Source of the DNA: Symbiodinium kawagutii
Lineage: Eukaryota > Sar > Dinophyceae > Suessiales > Symbiodiniaceae
NCBI GenBank assembly: GCA_009767595.1
Contig: VSDK01026435.1
Location: forward strand, 10,762-74,761
Direction: 5' to 3'
Length of the DNA stretch: 64,000 nt
Shown here: one piece after another, positions 63,711 to 64,000 of the stretch
Layout: every line of letters begins with the position of its first letter
Numbering within the stretch: position 1 is the stretch's first letter
Notes under the pieces: model-generated
Seen by the model: only the letters and a program-made list of their open reading frames with translations
Databases searched by the model: none
What the model was told of the DNA's origin: nothing
Made by a program: the position numbers and the translations under genes

Positions 63711-64000
63711 TATATCAGCAGTTGACAAGCCTCTCAACTGTTTGATTGGGTCCTGAATGCTGTTGTTTCTTTTGCGCTGCCCTCTGAATCTCTTCCCTGG
63801 TGCATGGCACCTGACCATGATAGGGGGTTGTGAACCTACCGGAGATTTTGATGATTATAAAACTATCTATAGACGTTTATATCTCTCTGGTTTCTGGTTT
63901 CTAGATTTTTCATTGAGGTGTTTTCGATTCGAAGGCAATCAAACCAGGAATACCTATGACCTATGAACCATTATCATCAGTAACAACTTCATCAAAAATG

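Overview
The window is nuclear DNA of a eukaryote and is best explained as a dinoflagellate genome, in the Symbiodiniaceae/Suessiales range. Support: coding information lies in short, ATG-poor exon islands separated by long introns; introns use GT-AG and also GC-AG borders (one GC-AG intron is fixed by protein homology in the PP2C gene); simple repeats and small inverted-repeat elements are dense; and a non-LTR retroelement RT is present. The species cannot be fixed from sequence alone. There is no bacterial-type gene organisation.

Layout. 0-13 kb: trinucleotide arrays and scattered minus-strand exons, including two exons that look like TM2 and TM3 of a pentameric ligand-gated ion channel. 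14.7-18.9 kb: a 5'-truncated non-LTR retroelement (end of an AP-type endonuclease, RT, C2H2 fingers) with three frameshifts in its 5' half, followed by an overlapping 211-codon ORF. 19-25 kb: isolated exons plus two families of small inverted-repeat elements, here called MITE-A and MITE-B. 25.2-29.7 kb (minus): a PP2C-type phosphatase gene whose metal-binding motifs can all be found across the exons. 31.9-46.2 kb: a tandem segmental duplication (units of about 6.4 and 7.3 kb, with a fragment of a third at 47.4 kb). Each unit carries, on the minus strand, a gene X, a four-exon LURP-one-related (LOR/Tubby-like) gene and a gene Y. 46.2-47.4 kb: GATA-type microsatellite and a hairpin array. 47.7-50 kb (minus): cysteine-rich zinc-ribbon-like exons. 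50-64 kb: an RT relic, more MITEs, plus-strand exons around 52-59 kb interrupted by an N gap and a CAA array, CCGAA arrays, a second hairpin array, and minus-strand exons at 61.7-63.5 kb.

Most interesting: MITE-A and MITE-B are about 100-120 bp elements with GG-beginning terminal inverted repeats and 4-5 bp target duplications. One MITE-A copy has an empty paralogous site in the other duplicated unit, which shows insertion. One makes up about 80% of a candidate 151-nt intron, and several others lie just upstream of exons. This looks like intron-creating (introner-type) behaviour. Most exon calls rest on reading frame, splice sites and composition only; the PP2C, LOR, RT and channel-like calls also rest on recognised family motifs.
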